Under the pieces are notes generated by a model, which saw only the letters and a list, made by a program, of their open reading frames with translations, did no database searches and was not told the origin of the DNA. A DNA stretch of 64,000 bases from Echinococcus granulosus (taxonomy: Eukaryota > Platyhelminthes > Cestoda > Cyclophyllidea > Taeniidae), in the NCBI RefSeq assembly GCF_000524195.1, contig NW_020170517.1, positions 9,360-73,359 of the forward strand, in the 5' to 3' direction. The position numbers and the translations under genes are program-made. Shown in pieces: positions 1-12,200 of this stretch (position 1 is the stretch's first letter; each line of letters begins with the position of its first letter).

Positions 1-591
1 AATGCAAGCACTACCAAGTGTGCGTGTGCGTAGGTGCATCAACACGGCACCTTTTACTGTCTTGGACAACTTTCCTCTTACTTTAAATTAGCATCAAATG
101 TTGACTAAACTCTATCCAGCTTGCGAATTTAAAGCTTATCTTGAAGCTGCAGAAATTTCTCGTCAAGTTTCGAAACCATCTGGGGGAAGTGTGACAGCAG
201 GAAGATATTTAGTCCTTGTTCCTGAAGAATTACTTAATACTGTGCACCGAAACAGTTTGAGATTAGCGTAACTCTGACAGGAATGATGAAAAGTTTGCAC
301 GCACCCACATCAATTTGGAAGGTAGTGATGGAGCCTCACTAAATAAGTCTCAACCACATGACATGTAATAACTGGTGGCTATAAGCCCCAAATACTAACT
401 ATTCGTTCCTCATCGCATTCGCGTTATTTAAAAGCAAAGTACTTGTGATAAAGTCCCTTTTTTATTGTAACTTTCATCAAACGACCAAACTTACCACTAG
501 TTATCCCCAGACCATCCGCTCACTGTCCATTGCACCCTTCTAAGGCACGCACCATACCATCTCCACAAGACTCCTTATTGTTTGTATCTAT

Positions 592-650
592 CTCTGTTTG
601 TGTGTGTGTGTGTATGTGTGGGTGGATGTGTGGTGGTAGTGGTCGACTAC
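592..650. repeat. TG-rich simple repeat
   Basis: An interrupted (TG)n tract followed by GTGGGTGGATGTGTGGTGG. Microsatellite-like. Confidence 0.85.
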
Positions 651-2677
651 AGACACTATCTTTTACTTGCAGAATATAAAACACGACTGACATCTATGCA
701 CTTGATACGACATACACAGTCAGGACGGGGCAATCCATCGAAAGAAAGTCCTCTTCTCATCCCTACTCCTATCCGCGTAAGACACTCGAATATCCCACAT
801 CGCATAGCGCAATGTTAGCGCAACCGCGCGTGGGTTTGCTCTTCCTCATGGAAGGGAGGTGCCAATTCACCCCCATCCTCACTCTACCTCTTCCCCTCAC
901 AGCATCCCTCCGAGTGGCTTGCACCACCTTTTCCCTGCCTTAAACCATAACACTTGAGATCAAAGTTAGCAATTGGGAGAAAAAACTGAATGGACTCAGA
1001 TGTGCTCAGAACCCGGTTCGTTGTCCCTCCCGAAAACTAACACTTCGCATAAATTCAAATTCGCAGCAAGCCCGCATTGCACTCGACAAGGACCACAAAA
1101 TGTTATGGTGGCTATTTTAAAAAGTAAAATGCATGTAGAGGCTTACTGCAGTAGTTAAGTTTTTACCATATAGTGTTCCACAACCTATTTTTCTCATTAT
1201 ACCTCCGTAGGCGAACAAAAGGCCTTATTTTGGGGTAAATTAATCAAAAATTACCAACTGTTTTAATTCTACTGGTGTAAGCATGGTCCATAAAACACAA
1301 ACCCGATATACCAGTTATTGAAATCAACTTTGATCTGGATCCTCAAATCCAAAACAATCGACTTCTTTAAGCACCATGTCCCACTGTAATCGTCCGTCTT
1401 CTTTATAGCATTTCACCACCCAGGGCTTTTTAGACCTCCGCAATGGACATCTTCAATGTAACAATTTCGAGGGTAACTCAAATGTTTCAAAAGTACCCCA
1501 TCATTCCAGGATGGGTGCTTACAAGCGAGAATTCTGTCTGCCAAATTCATACACGGAAACCACTGAAGCCATTCACATCAAAAGACCGGCATCTGACCTA
1601 CTCACCCAAATATTAAATTTGAGTTATTTTAAATCAAAGGAAAATCCGTAAGCATTGGATTTCCTTTTAATTAATTAATGAAATGTAAACATTATCCACT
1701 AATGCTTAGACCAGATATGAAATGAGTAGATTCTCCCATCGAGCAGACATTACCACGTTTAAGAGTGCAAGGGATCTGACATTGGATTTGGGCTAAGTTT
1801 TATCTCAGCCATTCCAAACGTATCTCGACCTGTGTTTATCTCTCGAGTTTGTTGAAAAACCATGACGAAGTATGGGATTTCCCGGTCTCTGAGTAAAAAT
1901 TTGACATTAATCGTGAATGGTGTCCCAATAAATTGTTTGGCTAGCCCTCGAACTAAGCTGAGCAATGATGACAACACGCTAACTGTCAATAAGGTTCGAC
2001 GTATCTATCACTTAAAGATCACACAACTATTTGAAAATCCTGCCAGAATGAAGTCTTGGAAGAAAGACTTCCATTTAATGTAACAGCATGGAGACAAATC
2101 AAACCAATGTACAAAATCGTCACATGAAATTAGAAGATAGAAGGTGCCCAGCGGAGTGGCTCTGTGAAGATGGACGCAATGGAGAAATAGTTTAAAACCG
2201 AATTTTAAACAAGAGGAAGCAACGTGATGCTCTGACCGACAGACTAAAAGTGGGTAGACACCCCCTACAAATTGGTGGATGGAATTATAGAGGTTTGAAA
2301 TTCAGCGGTCAGTCAATCAGACACCAGTCGAATACAAACGATGGGGGATGGGCTCTACAACTCCGTCAATCACCACACTCACTCCTGGAATCAGACCACA
2401 TCTTGAAATCTAATAAAATTACTCTAATCAAACAGAAAATTTTTAGTTACAAGGCTGCATCAGGCATAGTTTAGGTGATTAGTACAGATAAATTTCATCG
2501 ATTCTTGTTGGCCCTTAATGGAACAATTTAGAGTTACAAATAATCCAGATGTGGAGATCATGGGTCTGTGGAGCAAAATTTGAAAAGGTATGATCGGAAA
2601 TAAGCTTTGTGCGATAAGTGCTTTTTCACGGCTCAGTTTCGGTAAAGGAGCCCCTTCAGATCTCCGCCATTGTACTT

Positions 2678-2800
2678 TTACCGGGAGGTCTGTCCTCTTA
2701 GGCCCATGCCAGTAGCCCCAAATCCCTTCTCTAGGTCGACATTGCATACGTTGTCCGAGTATTTTGGCCACTTTCGCCTTCTGTGAAGTCGCAAAGCGTT
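2678..2800 (+). repeat. Dispersed ~120-bp repeat, copy A
   Basis: Contains GGCCCATGCCAGTAGCCCC, then CCCTTCT, GTCGACATTGCATA and a CTTCTGTGAAGTC end. It aligns by eye with five other copies in this window in the same order of blocks. Confidence 0.6.
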
Positions 2801-3570
2801 ACAAAACTATCATCTGATTATAAAATGCCTTCACTAGGTTTAAATGCCATACTTCTGAAAGTGCCGCATAAACGCCACCTTGTGAATCCTCATAGACCCG
2901 TTAGACCTGTTGACGTGAGTATTCACGCCTTGTAGCATGTTCCATGAATCGACTTTTGCATAAATTGTAATTAAGAAAATGTCAAATTCACACACTATCA
3001 GTTTCACCGAAACACATCACGACACGCTGTCTATGCGGCAAGTCAACTGACCATTCGTCCCCTACATGAAGCCATGGTTTTTAGTAAATAATTATTAACT
3101 TAAAGGAGGAAGGAAAATGTACTTCAAATGTCGAACAAATTCTTGCCAAAAGTTCATTTAACTGCATCAGTTACCCAACATTGATGGGAAATACACTTAA
3201 ATTAAATTTTCAGTGTGCTGAGATATGTTTGATTGAAGAAAAGACAAAAGCGTCAACATCAATAAGTCAAAGTGCAATGAAAATGGGTCAACTGGACTTT
3301 TGAAACTAACCAAATAGCGCCTCACGCAGTAAAAAAGAGATAGCCATAAAAGTACGTCCTTTAAAAAGTCTCTCAGTCAAAAGGCTTTTTTTATCTCCAA
3401 ATCCCGTGAGTCATCTGCACCATCTGAACTTTTTTAAAATAAACTGTCAAAATGATCTCTCTCTATACATACATATATCTCTATCTCGCCCACCTCCCAG
3501 CCATCCTGTACTACTAGCAGTTCAACCAGTTTCGACTAGATGCCAGAGGGACAGACAAAGCTCAACTCAC

Positions 3571-3717
3571 CACAAAAGGCTCTCGGTCATCATTCCGGGG
3601 TTCTACGAGAGCAGCAAGGAAGCATCTGAAGCAGAGAGAGGAAGCAGAGCCCAAGCAGGTGCCGCTGGGGATGAAGACGGAGGCGGACAGTACACCCCTG
3701 CGATGAGCACGAGCCAT
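3571..3717 (-). CDS. Candidate first coding exon of an unrecognised minus-strand gene
   Basis: ATG in a good context (AAAATGGCT) just after an acceptor-like CACACACAG, 49 codons, then a strong donor (TTTGTG followed by GTGAGT). The peptide begins MARAHRRGVLSASVF and has a hydrophobic middle (SSLCFRCFLAALV), compatible with a targeting or signal sequence. It lies in a GC-rich island (about 3.5-3.9 kb). No downstream exon could be assigned between 1 and 3500, and no family is recognised. Confidence 0.25.
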
Positions 3718-5591
3718 TTTCTGTGTGTGAATCAATCGCCTCAACTCGGCATCGTCAGCACGGCCACTACCACCGACCAATAAACCGCTGGCTCACGGGT
3801 GGCCACGCCGGCGGCGAAAACAAGTGCGGGCTCCGGGGAAGAACCAATCAATGTAGGAGCGCCGGCGAGGAGAGAGTTAGGGGTTGTTTTGGGTCCAATC
3901 CGAGTCGATTAAAAGGTGGTTAACAGGGTATTCAACTAGCTCACTCTTAATGAACGCGAGTGGTACACAGCAGTAGGTGTTGTCGGACGTGTGTGCATCT
4001 AAGGCGCCCAAGGTATTGCTTAATGTGGCACATGGCATAAGTGGAATCCCATACTACCATCGCGATAAACAAGCGGCGGAGGTTGAAAAGCTCAGTTAGT
4101 TAAATAATCCATTAAAACTAACATCCGTTAAGGCGCTTTCTAGTCTCTCCTACTTTGTCAGTCGCGAGTTTTTTATTGGATTGGAATCACTAGCGAGAAA
4201 GGAACAAAGGTAATGTGGTAAATTAGCATCAAAGCATGAAGACACTATATCAGTTGATTTATATCAGTTTACATCGTAAAGTTAGGCGCGATTCCTAAAA
4301 ACTCCGTAACTGTCTGTAATAAGTATGACTTGTCATAACAACATCCACTTGAAAACAACAAGGATTATTGTGTCCTTTAATTGTGCCTATCAATCACTCT
4401 GTTCATAAAAATATCGTGAGTAGGTCTTTGAAGATCGGCGCTATTAATTTAAATCTGGTGTTGCTCCTGCTTGAGTCTAGGCAGATCACAGTTTCGGTCA
4501 CGTACCACAGAGGCCCTACTTTGGTGACGCTTTAATATGGTTCCTGGCCAGCAATTGACATGATTACTCTTCTTCTGGAATATATTTATTGAAGGCACAA
4601 AGGCATTTCGTTGTAGGGCCAAACTATGGTATCCTACCACAGAAGTCAGCTCTAATACCAATGCTGGTAAGAGCTAGGAGACTAGTAGCGTGGAGGGCAC
4701 AAAAACAGCTCGGCGAGAGAGCCAGAAAATGCATATGTTTTGCGTGTGTATGGTTAAAACAACAATCATTTTGCTAAACTTCACTGTAAGAGAAATTGAA
4801 AATGACCAACAGAAGTCGATGTCATCCGTCAAAATAGCCGACAAATGAAGAGGGAGATGAGAAATACTTGGAGATTCCCCATATTCTCCAATCTAATTAC
4901 ATGGGTTATACTTTCATCCAAATGTCCTACAGAGTACAATTAGCATGCGAATCGTGCCCTTAGCCGGCATTATCTTCTCAAAAAACAACTCTTAGGCCCC
5001 CCTTCCTTCTACATCTTGGCGATAGTGCCGTTAAGATGCTTTGACGGCTTATGACACCATCAAGGCTATTTGAGCTCTCTGTTCATTAAGATATCCAATT
5101 CTTTCTACCAACATAATCAGGACCTGTGGTTAAAAACCATGAGCAAAATGTAGCTCCACCTTGCGCTGATAGACAGTTCTCCGTCTGCTGTACTTTAGTC
5201 AAAGGTAAAAGGATGCTTCCTGACGGACAAACACGAAAACGGCAACTTTGAACGGTTTATTTCACAACTGTCTGGTAAGTGTACGAGAATAGCATGAATA
5301 AAATTACGTTTTTTTTGTAAAAGCAGTTTCTCAAAGGCCGTGTTGATAATTAAGGGAGAATATGCTACTTATTTAAAAGTTGCAGCAACTTGTGGTGTCT
5401 TCCTGGAGCAAATTGTCGTGTGTAATTCTTCGAACCACCCAAATCAACTGGCAAGCAAGAGTGCATTTCCCATAGGTACACTAAGAAAGTGGGCGGTAAA
5501 ATGTCCCAAATTCTTTTCTTTTATTCCATTTGTACAATAAAATTCAAATGCTTCTCCAATCATTATCCCTACTTCTTGAATTAAGAAATTT

Positions 5592-5879
5592 TCAGAAAGG
5601 ATCCAGTGATAACTTCATGCAGCGCTGATGCTTCCACATTCGTTCCTCATTTAAAACATAGTTGACAAATTGATCACCCACTTTCATAGCACAAAGCGAA
5701 GGGTCTCCTTCGCCCCCACCGCGTTCTATATGATCAAGAATCTGAAAGACATCACATTCTGTGTCGCCTCCGTTCAGGTCTTTCTCAACAAACACTTCGT
5801 TGATATATGAAATGGACAGATCATCATCATCATCATTACTCATCGAATGGATTTCGTTGTTTTTAGTATTGCCTACCAC
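5592..5879 (-). CDS. Unassigned ORF with Asp run
   Basis: A minus-strand frame of up to 95 codons. From the internal ATG it reads MSNDDDDDLSISYINEVFVE and continues with CDVFQILDHIERGGGEGDPS and YVLNEERMWKHQRCMKLSLD. The five Asp codons come from a short GAT repeat. Composition is protein-like and acidic, but there is no recognised domain and no convincing flanking splice signals. It could be an exon, a retrocopy or chance. Confidence 0.25.
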   Translation of the reverse strand: MVGNTKNNEIHSMSNDDDDDLSISYINEVFVEKDLNGGDTECDVFQILDHIERGGGEGDPSLCAMKVGDQFVNYVLNEERMWKHQRCMKLSLDPF

Positions 5880-6204
5880 TACATCTGATCTCAGACCCTA
5901 GGATCTCAAAAAGTGTTTAGAGGAGGCAATTTTGTATCGTAATAAAGCGAGACTACAAACGACCAAAACCCCTTGGAGGACAGACAGTTTATTTCCATGA
6001 GGATGAATGATGTCCTCCTGGTGGCCAGATTGGCCAATCTGCCCATTTGCCATTAAAAAGTGTATTGGAACAATGATGTGCCATATTAAAAGGCATAATT
6101 GTGTCTCTCCGATACACGACTTTGCTCGGAGTGGAGCTGTAATACTTTGCTTTATTCTTTTTTTTTGGTTAAGTGGGTGCTCAAGGCCTAGCAATTTCGC
6201 TTCC

Positions 6205-6325
6205 AATGGCTAGCATGACCTTTAGGCCATTCCAGTAGCTCCTCAGCCCTTCTGTACTTCGAAAATACATTTTCTGTTCTAGAAATATGATTCCTTTCGA
6301 CTTCAAGAAAGCTTTGGGGAGCTAC
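6205..6325 (+). repeat. Dispersed ~120-bp repeat, copy B
   Basis: Contains TTTAGGCCATTCCAGTAGCT, CAGCCCTTCTGTAC, AATACATTTTCTG and CCTTTCGACTTCAAGAAAG. It lies directly upstream of the reverse transcriptase remnant. Confidence 0.6.
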
Positions 6326-6760
6326 ATTGATGGCAGTGGCAAGCGGCCCCAAGGATGTGCCGATTTCTGCGCTCTCAGTCGACTTCGTAAAACATACTGT
6401 CGCGTCAGATGGGGTGGATGTTACCGAAGACCAGCGAATACCGTATAATACTGAAACACCATTTAATGCAAGTGAGGATCTGATAGGTAGAAATAGTAGA
6501 AGCGGACAGAGAAGACAGCATGCATATCGCCATACGGGATTTACAAATTTCAAAAAAATACCATATGGACTCTGTAATGCAGCTGCTACCTTCCATCAAC
6601 TTCTGCGAAACCCACTAATAGGCTTATTCCTCAAAACATTGCAAAGTATACCTAGATGATATTTTCTTCTACGGTATGGATACTTGGGAGCATAACCCCA
6701 ATCTGAGGTTAGTGTTGGACCGTCTACGAGACGTAGTTTGGCCCTGAACCCAGACGGTTA
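6320..6760 (+). pseudogene. Decayed Ty3/gypsy-type reverse transcriptase fragment
   Basis: Plus-strand pieces in shifting frames resemble LTR-retrotransposon reverse transcriptase. IPYGLCNAAATFHQLL (about 6557-6605) matches the conserved MPFGLCNAPATFQRLM-type block. About 45 bp later YLDDIFFYGMDTWEH keeps the catalytic YLDD box (near 6650), followed by LRLVLDRLRD. Frameshifts and stops separate the pieces and no LTR, integrase or protease is visible. It is a remnant, not a working element. Confidence 0.75.
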
Positions 6761-7189
6761 TGGCTGGGTAGCACTAAGTGAGAAATCTTTCCCCACGAGG
6801 CTATTTAAAAACCCGTCCTTTATTAAATGGTTCTACTCTTAGTCCAGGATTCTTACGGCTGGCCATGAACATACATGATGGCTGCACACTCCCCCCTCAC
6901 CCAATGCAGTTTTGAAGCAAGATGAAACTCAACATCTAGTAGAATTGCCAAGGGAGATCAGTGCCAGTGCAGTCAAATACCCTCTCAGTTGCACGCAAAT
7001 TCGATGGTTGGCACGGTTGTTTTGCGGGTGCATTTCTTACCGCATCGACTGCGCTGTAATGGCCGACACGAAAGGTTGACCAAGGAACACTAATGTGGAC
7101 ACTGGAAAGAAGAGAGGGGCTGTGTAATGCTTTAATAGTTTGTGCAACCTTGCTTTGTGTTTAAGCGGGCACTTTAGGCTCAGCAAATG

Positions 7190-7310
7190 TACTACCACAG
7201 GGCTGCATGGCCTTGGAGCCATGCAAGTAGCCATTTAACCCTTCTGTGCGTCTGCAATGCATATTCTGCCTTCGTATTATGACTCAATTGGACATCAGAA
7301 AATACTCGGG
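7190..7310 (+). repeat. Dispersed ~120-bp repeat, copy C
   Basis: Contains GAGCCATGCAAGTAGCC, AACCCTTCTGTGCGTC and AATGCATATTCTGCC, the same block order as the other copies, with a degenerate 3' end. Confidence 0.6.
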
Positions 7311-9065
7311 ACACTAGAGAAATATGCAGAAAGGATATCAGTAAAATTAACACAAAATAAGCGTAAAGAAGTTAAATAGTGTACAACGAAGTGGTGGTTT
7401 TTGTACTTCCTATTAAATGTAGAATTAAAAACAAATTTTGATGTGAAGAAGTGCTACGACACCTCAACCTTCCTGAGATTAGATGTCTTTGCTGCTCCCT
7501 GATGGTTTGGGCAAATGTCAAATTCCATCGGAAATTATTTCAGTTACTTTCCATTCAGAAAGCTCAGATTAGAGCATACCCTAGGCATACCTCGCCTTAA
7601 TCCACCCATGATTACACGGAGAAGTTGAACTCCAAGGATAGTGGGGGCGATCGGGCATCAGAAAAGTTTTCTGCGCACATTGGCCAAGCAGATTATTATA
7701 GGCGATCATTTTATTGCCCGCCGGCCAAATGTCATAAACTCGTAACAACGGGTCTGCAAAGGTAGCCAGCCACGCGACCAGAGTCATTATTGCTTGGTGG
7801 ACGAAGGTTTATTGCCTCTCCCGATTGGAAATCAACGTTTTCGACGTAGGTGAGCTATTAAGTGAAATGAAGGAATGGATGAATTAGTGAATGATTGGAG
7901 GCGTTAATAAATGAAGAACTAGTGGAATGCATGAGCAGGTAAGTCAGCTGTTTTGCCGTTGATCCTTGATGTCAAAGAATCAAAATTCCACAACAAGTAC
8001 TCCAACGATCTCAATTTATTTACAGAATAGTTGTGGGACTCCACTGGATAGGAAGCGACTTATCTAATTACCAAATGCAGTTGCGGCGGGAAGTTTAGTT
8101 TGCATTTCCGTGGATGCCGCTCTGAGCCCTTATGCTATTCCACGCATTCCACCCAGAATCTCACCCTGAGTTGACACGTACTTCTCCGCTGCGACATCTT
8201 CAAAAATTTTGAGCTTGTTAGATGAGCAAATCCGGCAAGTGGACTATTCCCCCAATTGCAATAACAAAGTAGTTCCATCTTCCTCTTGCGGTTGGGGTAT
8301 TCTCCACTCCAATTTATAATTTTGCGCGGAAGTACCACCTCCTCCCCATTAATGCATATCCCTGCAAAATGGGAGTTAGAACGGATTCGCAACACATGTT
8401 TGAAACAGACAAAAGACGATTTTGGGCATGAAATGCATCATTATACTCGATTTATTGTATGGTATTGCGCTTCACACCGGGGGTTGGCCACCTAGACTCC
8501 CAGCCCTTCCATCTATTTTGCCCGCAGACTATACTACAACAGCTTTGAGGATTCCTCAAAGAAGCGAAAAGTAGAAAAGTAATGCATAGTAATTAATAAG
8601 TTATTTGTACTGCTAGCGTTAAATACCTCATTTGAGATAATCACATAGTGCTAATCACGAAGTGGCTACTGACAAATCCATTTCAGTAACTACAGACAAA
8701 CAAGTACAAAAGCCACTATACGATTCAAAAGACCTAATAAATCATCAACAATGAAGACAGCAGTCCTAGTAAAAAGAAAGGAGGGAGGAGAAGGAGGGCA
8801 TATCGTAACTTTCAAACTAAAGTAAAAGGCGGGGGAGGGGTTGCGACGACACCATCATAAGATCTAGGCGCAGCCAAAGAAAAAAAAGCACACATGTGTA
8901 CACGAGCAGGGCAGGAGAAAACGAAACGAGACAAAACTAGAGCCTTGTGTGTATCTGGGTTTGAGAGGTAACAGAAGCAAGCCAATCAGTCAGGCAGCGA
9001 CGTTAAAAGGAAATATACATGAGGTGCAAATAACGACAGGACGCGGAGGAGCTGAGAGTCATGAG

Positions 9066-9216
9066 CTAGGGTCGACTATCACCATCAGCAGTGGTGGTGC
9101 TGAAGGATGAGACCTGGGAGTCCACAAGAGTTGAAGATGAGGCGAAGTGAGTACTGCGAAGGGTCTGAATGCAATCCAGTGCATCGTCGATGCAGCCGGG
9201 ATATTGATCCAGTAGC
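9066..9216 (-). CDS. ACC: ACC exon 34 (terminal exon with stop)
   Basis: 49 codons and [23 protein letters not shown], then a Ser/Thr-rich tail ending DGDSRP. Acceptor TTTTTTGCAG. The tail extends past where vertebrate ACC1 ends. A possible minus-strand AATAAA lies about 610 bp downstream (8451-8456); no nearer canonical signal was noticed. Confidence 0.93.
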
Positions 9217-12200
9217 CTGCAAAAAATAGGTAAATTCGACATCACTAGGGCATTCAATCTTCCGCTAAAATTTAAGCTACACTCTTTTGGATCATCGGCT
9301 ATCGCATTTGTGATGCAAAGAAGAGCTGGGTTTGAAAGTCTGTAGTTAGTAACGCTACTGCCTATCAATTCTCGATTTACTGGTTAGGATGGAAACCCAT
9401 CACGATTGCCATTAAACACACGAATGCAAACGAAATCACGAATGCCATAAATTCGTCAACGACTATGGCGTGCATCGGCGGATTGAGAAGTTTCATTTTG
9501 GACAGACAATAAAGTTCAGCCTAAGATATTCTTGGAAGCTGGATGGCTCATCAAAACGGAAGTTCCATTCAGCACAAAAGTTGTTTAGTTAGTATGAAGG
9601 CAGGAGAGAAGGGTTTAACAAGTATCTTTGTAAAATGTGGTTAAGAATTGACAGAACTAGAACGATGGCGTCTTACATTTATCTTCAAATATTCAGATTG
9701 TGAGTTTGCCGCTCTGAATTTGCGATCATTGATTTCAAACGCACCTTTCTTTTCTAATGAAGATTTTGAGAAACCACGTTATTTTCCATCAACAATGAGT
9801 ATCCGTCGTGAATCTACGGATTAGTAGAGGCAGTTCGGAACACCAACGGACAATGCAGTTGACTGACAGAGATTATGCATTTCGTATGAGTCCGCAGAGG
9901 ATACTGGACAAAAAATGCCGCTTACATGACACTGCAGTGGTGAGAGAAGCCATGAGTCTAATTCAGCGATAGTAGGAGGTTCGTTTTAAAGAAATGCAAA
10001 AAAAGTCTGCCTAGCGTTTAATGCAAGCATCAGATTCACGCCTAGTGCCGAGTTCCCAACATCCAAATCGCAGACTTCTTCAATAAACATTCTTCCAACC
10101 AGACACCAGAGTTCATGATTAATTGAATCATTTCCAATGCCTTCAAATCATCGCATCCCACTTTCAACATTATAGATCGAGATGTGTTTAAGTATGCGAT
10201 CAAAACAAAATTCTCCTGGTAATCATAGTCACGCCACAGAAAAGTGGATCCATTGCGTTACCCCTTGGTAAATCCGAAGTGATCAGTGCGATAATCTCCA
10301 AAAAAATTCACCTAACAATAACAACGACCCCCGAGTCAAAATGTTCCAAGCTATCGGCACAAAGTTTCAAAAGTATTTTAATCCGACTTTGTACATCTTT
10401 TTCCTTAATCACAACAAGTTTTCCTGATTCACCATTGGGGAAAACGACAAACCTTCATGAGTCCGCCAAACCCCATGAAAAACAGCAAAAAACGCAGACT
10501 TACCGAGTAATGTGACTGACAAGCTGTTCCTTCGCGATACCCGCTAGTCGTGGCAAGAAGGAGAGAGTTGAGGAGGGAACGGCAGTGGAATCCTCTGTCA
10601 CCTCTTCCTCCACTACCTGCTCTGTCATGCCCCACACTGCCGTCGATGGATCGAAGTGGAGGTCACGAAGACCCTGCAACGCCTCCGCCATACGTGTATC
10701 ACCTAACTGGCCTGCCAACCAGCGAGCCACTGTGACATCGCACTGTTCCCACGTCAACTCTCCTGCCTCCACTGCTTCCTCCGCTGTTTTTCCGCTTCCC
10801 CCTTCAGAAATGGTGGTCGTCTTCGCTCCACTTCGTGTGTCTTCCAAGAACCACTGCCGAAGGTGAGTCAGTGCTTGCCGGATGGGGACGCCTCTTCGCG
10901 CGCCTGTGAAGCGAATAAGAAAAAGCAATGAGGCTAACTACTTATTTCGACATTGAGGTACCGGATAAATTAGCTATTTTTGCGGAGCCTGGAGAGTCTG
11001 CTAATAATTTTGCCAACATAAAAGATTAAACATTCAAGGATGAAAGGAAGAGACACACCAATCTCGGCAATCAGCTGACAGGCACGTTCTGCCGTGGTAA
11101 GGAGAGGCTCCGTTTCGCCCCTTGTCGCAGTGGAACCACCACTGCTTGCAGCAGAAGCACCAGCAAAAGTCGTGCCACTGGGTTTCTCGTACACTGTTGG
11201 TAAGGTGAACTGAGGTCGTTCAGCTAGTCAAAAAAACGAAATAATTTATTACATCAAACTTGAATGAGCGTCCACTCAACCACTCTGGATTTAAAAAAAT
11301 AGTAAAAAGTTATCGAAAGTTTGCCGCTTGGTTAAAAAAACAACACCCCAAGTAATTAAATCAAAACATAGATTCATTATTTTACCTGTCGAACTTCGAG
11401 GTTAGCTAGCAAAGACAAAAGAGCACCTCAGAGGTAAAGTGAAGCTAAGACACTGAATACAGGCACGAACTGATGAATGAACACCTTGATGACCTACAAA
11501 GTCACCCATTACCACATAAAAGCAGCAATGGATGGAAGAGAAACTCATCTAAGTGTAAATAAGACTGTATTCCTAATAGTAAGCATATGAGACCAGTTAC
11601 TCGGAACTTATACGAACATTCTGAATTCCCCTACTCTTGCTTCCTTATCTACCCAAAGACTTATAGATTCTCAGTCCAACTTCTCGCAGTTCCACAACAA
11701 ATCGATGCTTACACCATTTTTTTAAAGTTTTGCGGGATGATAGGACTTCTCTCAATGCCTTGACGAAAGATCATGAACCCAAGACCCAATATTGACGCTT
11801 TACCGTTAGCCAAGAATTCCTCAGAGGGTTGAAGAGACTCGCAAAGGCCCTGTGCAAAGCCCGTCTTCGACCGAATGGAGAGAGTAGGGTTGTGCGCGCG
11901 CCACAATCGCTCTACCGCTTCCTGCTCCAGTATACGTCGGGCAAGGCGAGCAAAAAAGAAGGCCCGACTAGAGCCCCACTCCACGCTCCCGTGCACCAGT
12001 CCGCGCGTCACCAATCGACCTGGTGTATCATGCAGATCTGCAAAGTGGTGAGAGACCTGAAGTAGGAGGAAGAGGAGAGTGATGAAAAGCTCTGATATCA
12101 ATCTTCCTCTAGGTGTCAATGCCTTTGCCTATCTTCCCACATTTCCATAACGTCTGTCCTTCTACTCAAATACCTCTTCGTCTAAAAGCCTGTCCCTTTG

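Larger units (their letters stand above)
1..3570. other. Non-coding or unassigned left flank
   Basis: No gene recognised. It holds the TG-rich repeat, a pyrimidine-rich stretch around 840-940, repeat copy A, and short frames that do not resemble known proteins (for example minus 1759-1989). Possible exons of the candidate minus gene starting at 3717 were not identified. Confidence 0.6.
3718..9065. other. Region 3' of ACC: intergenic with repeats
   Basis: Contains the rest of the GC-rich island (to about 3.9 kb), repeat copies B and C, the reverse transcriptase remnant and the unassigned Asp-rich ORF. A possible further degenerate repeat copy lies at about 8470-8545. The ACC 3' UTR should occupy part of about 8450-9065. 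No other gene seen. Confidence 0.6.

Noticed and set aside
2460..2771. Minus-strand ORF of 103 codons
   Set aside because: It overlaps repeat copy A and has no recognisable domain or flanking splice signals, so it was not called as a gene.
8470..8545. Possible seventh copy of the ~120-bp repeat
   Set aside because: Only the CCGGG start, CCCAGCCCTTCC and ATTTTGCCCGCA blocks resemble the consensus; too degenerate to call without an alignment score.
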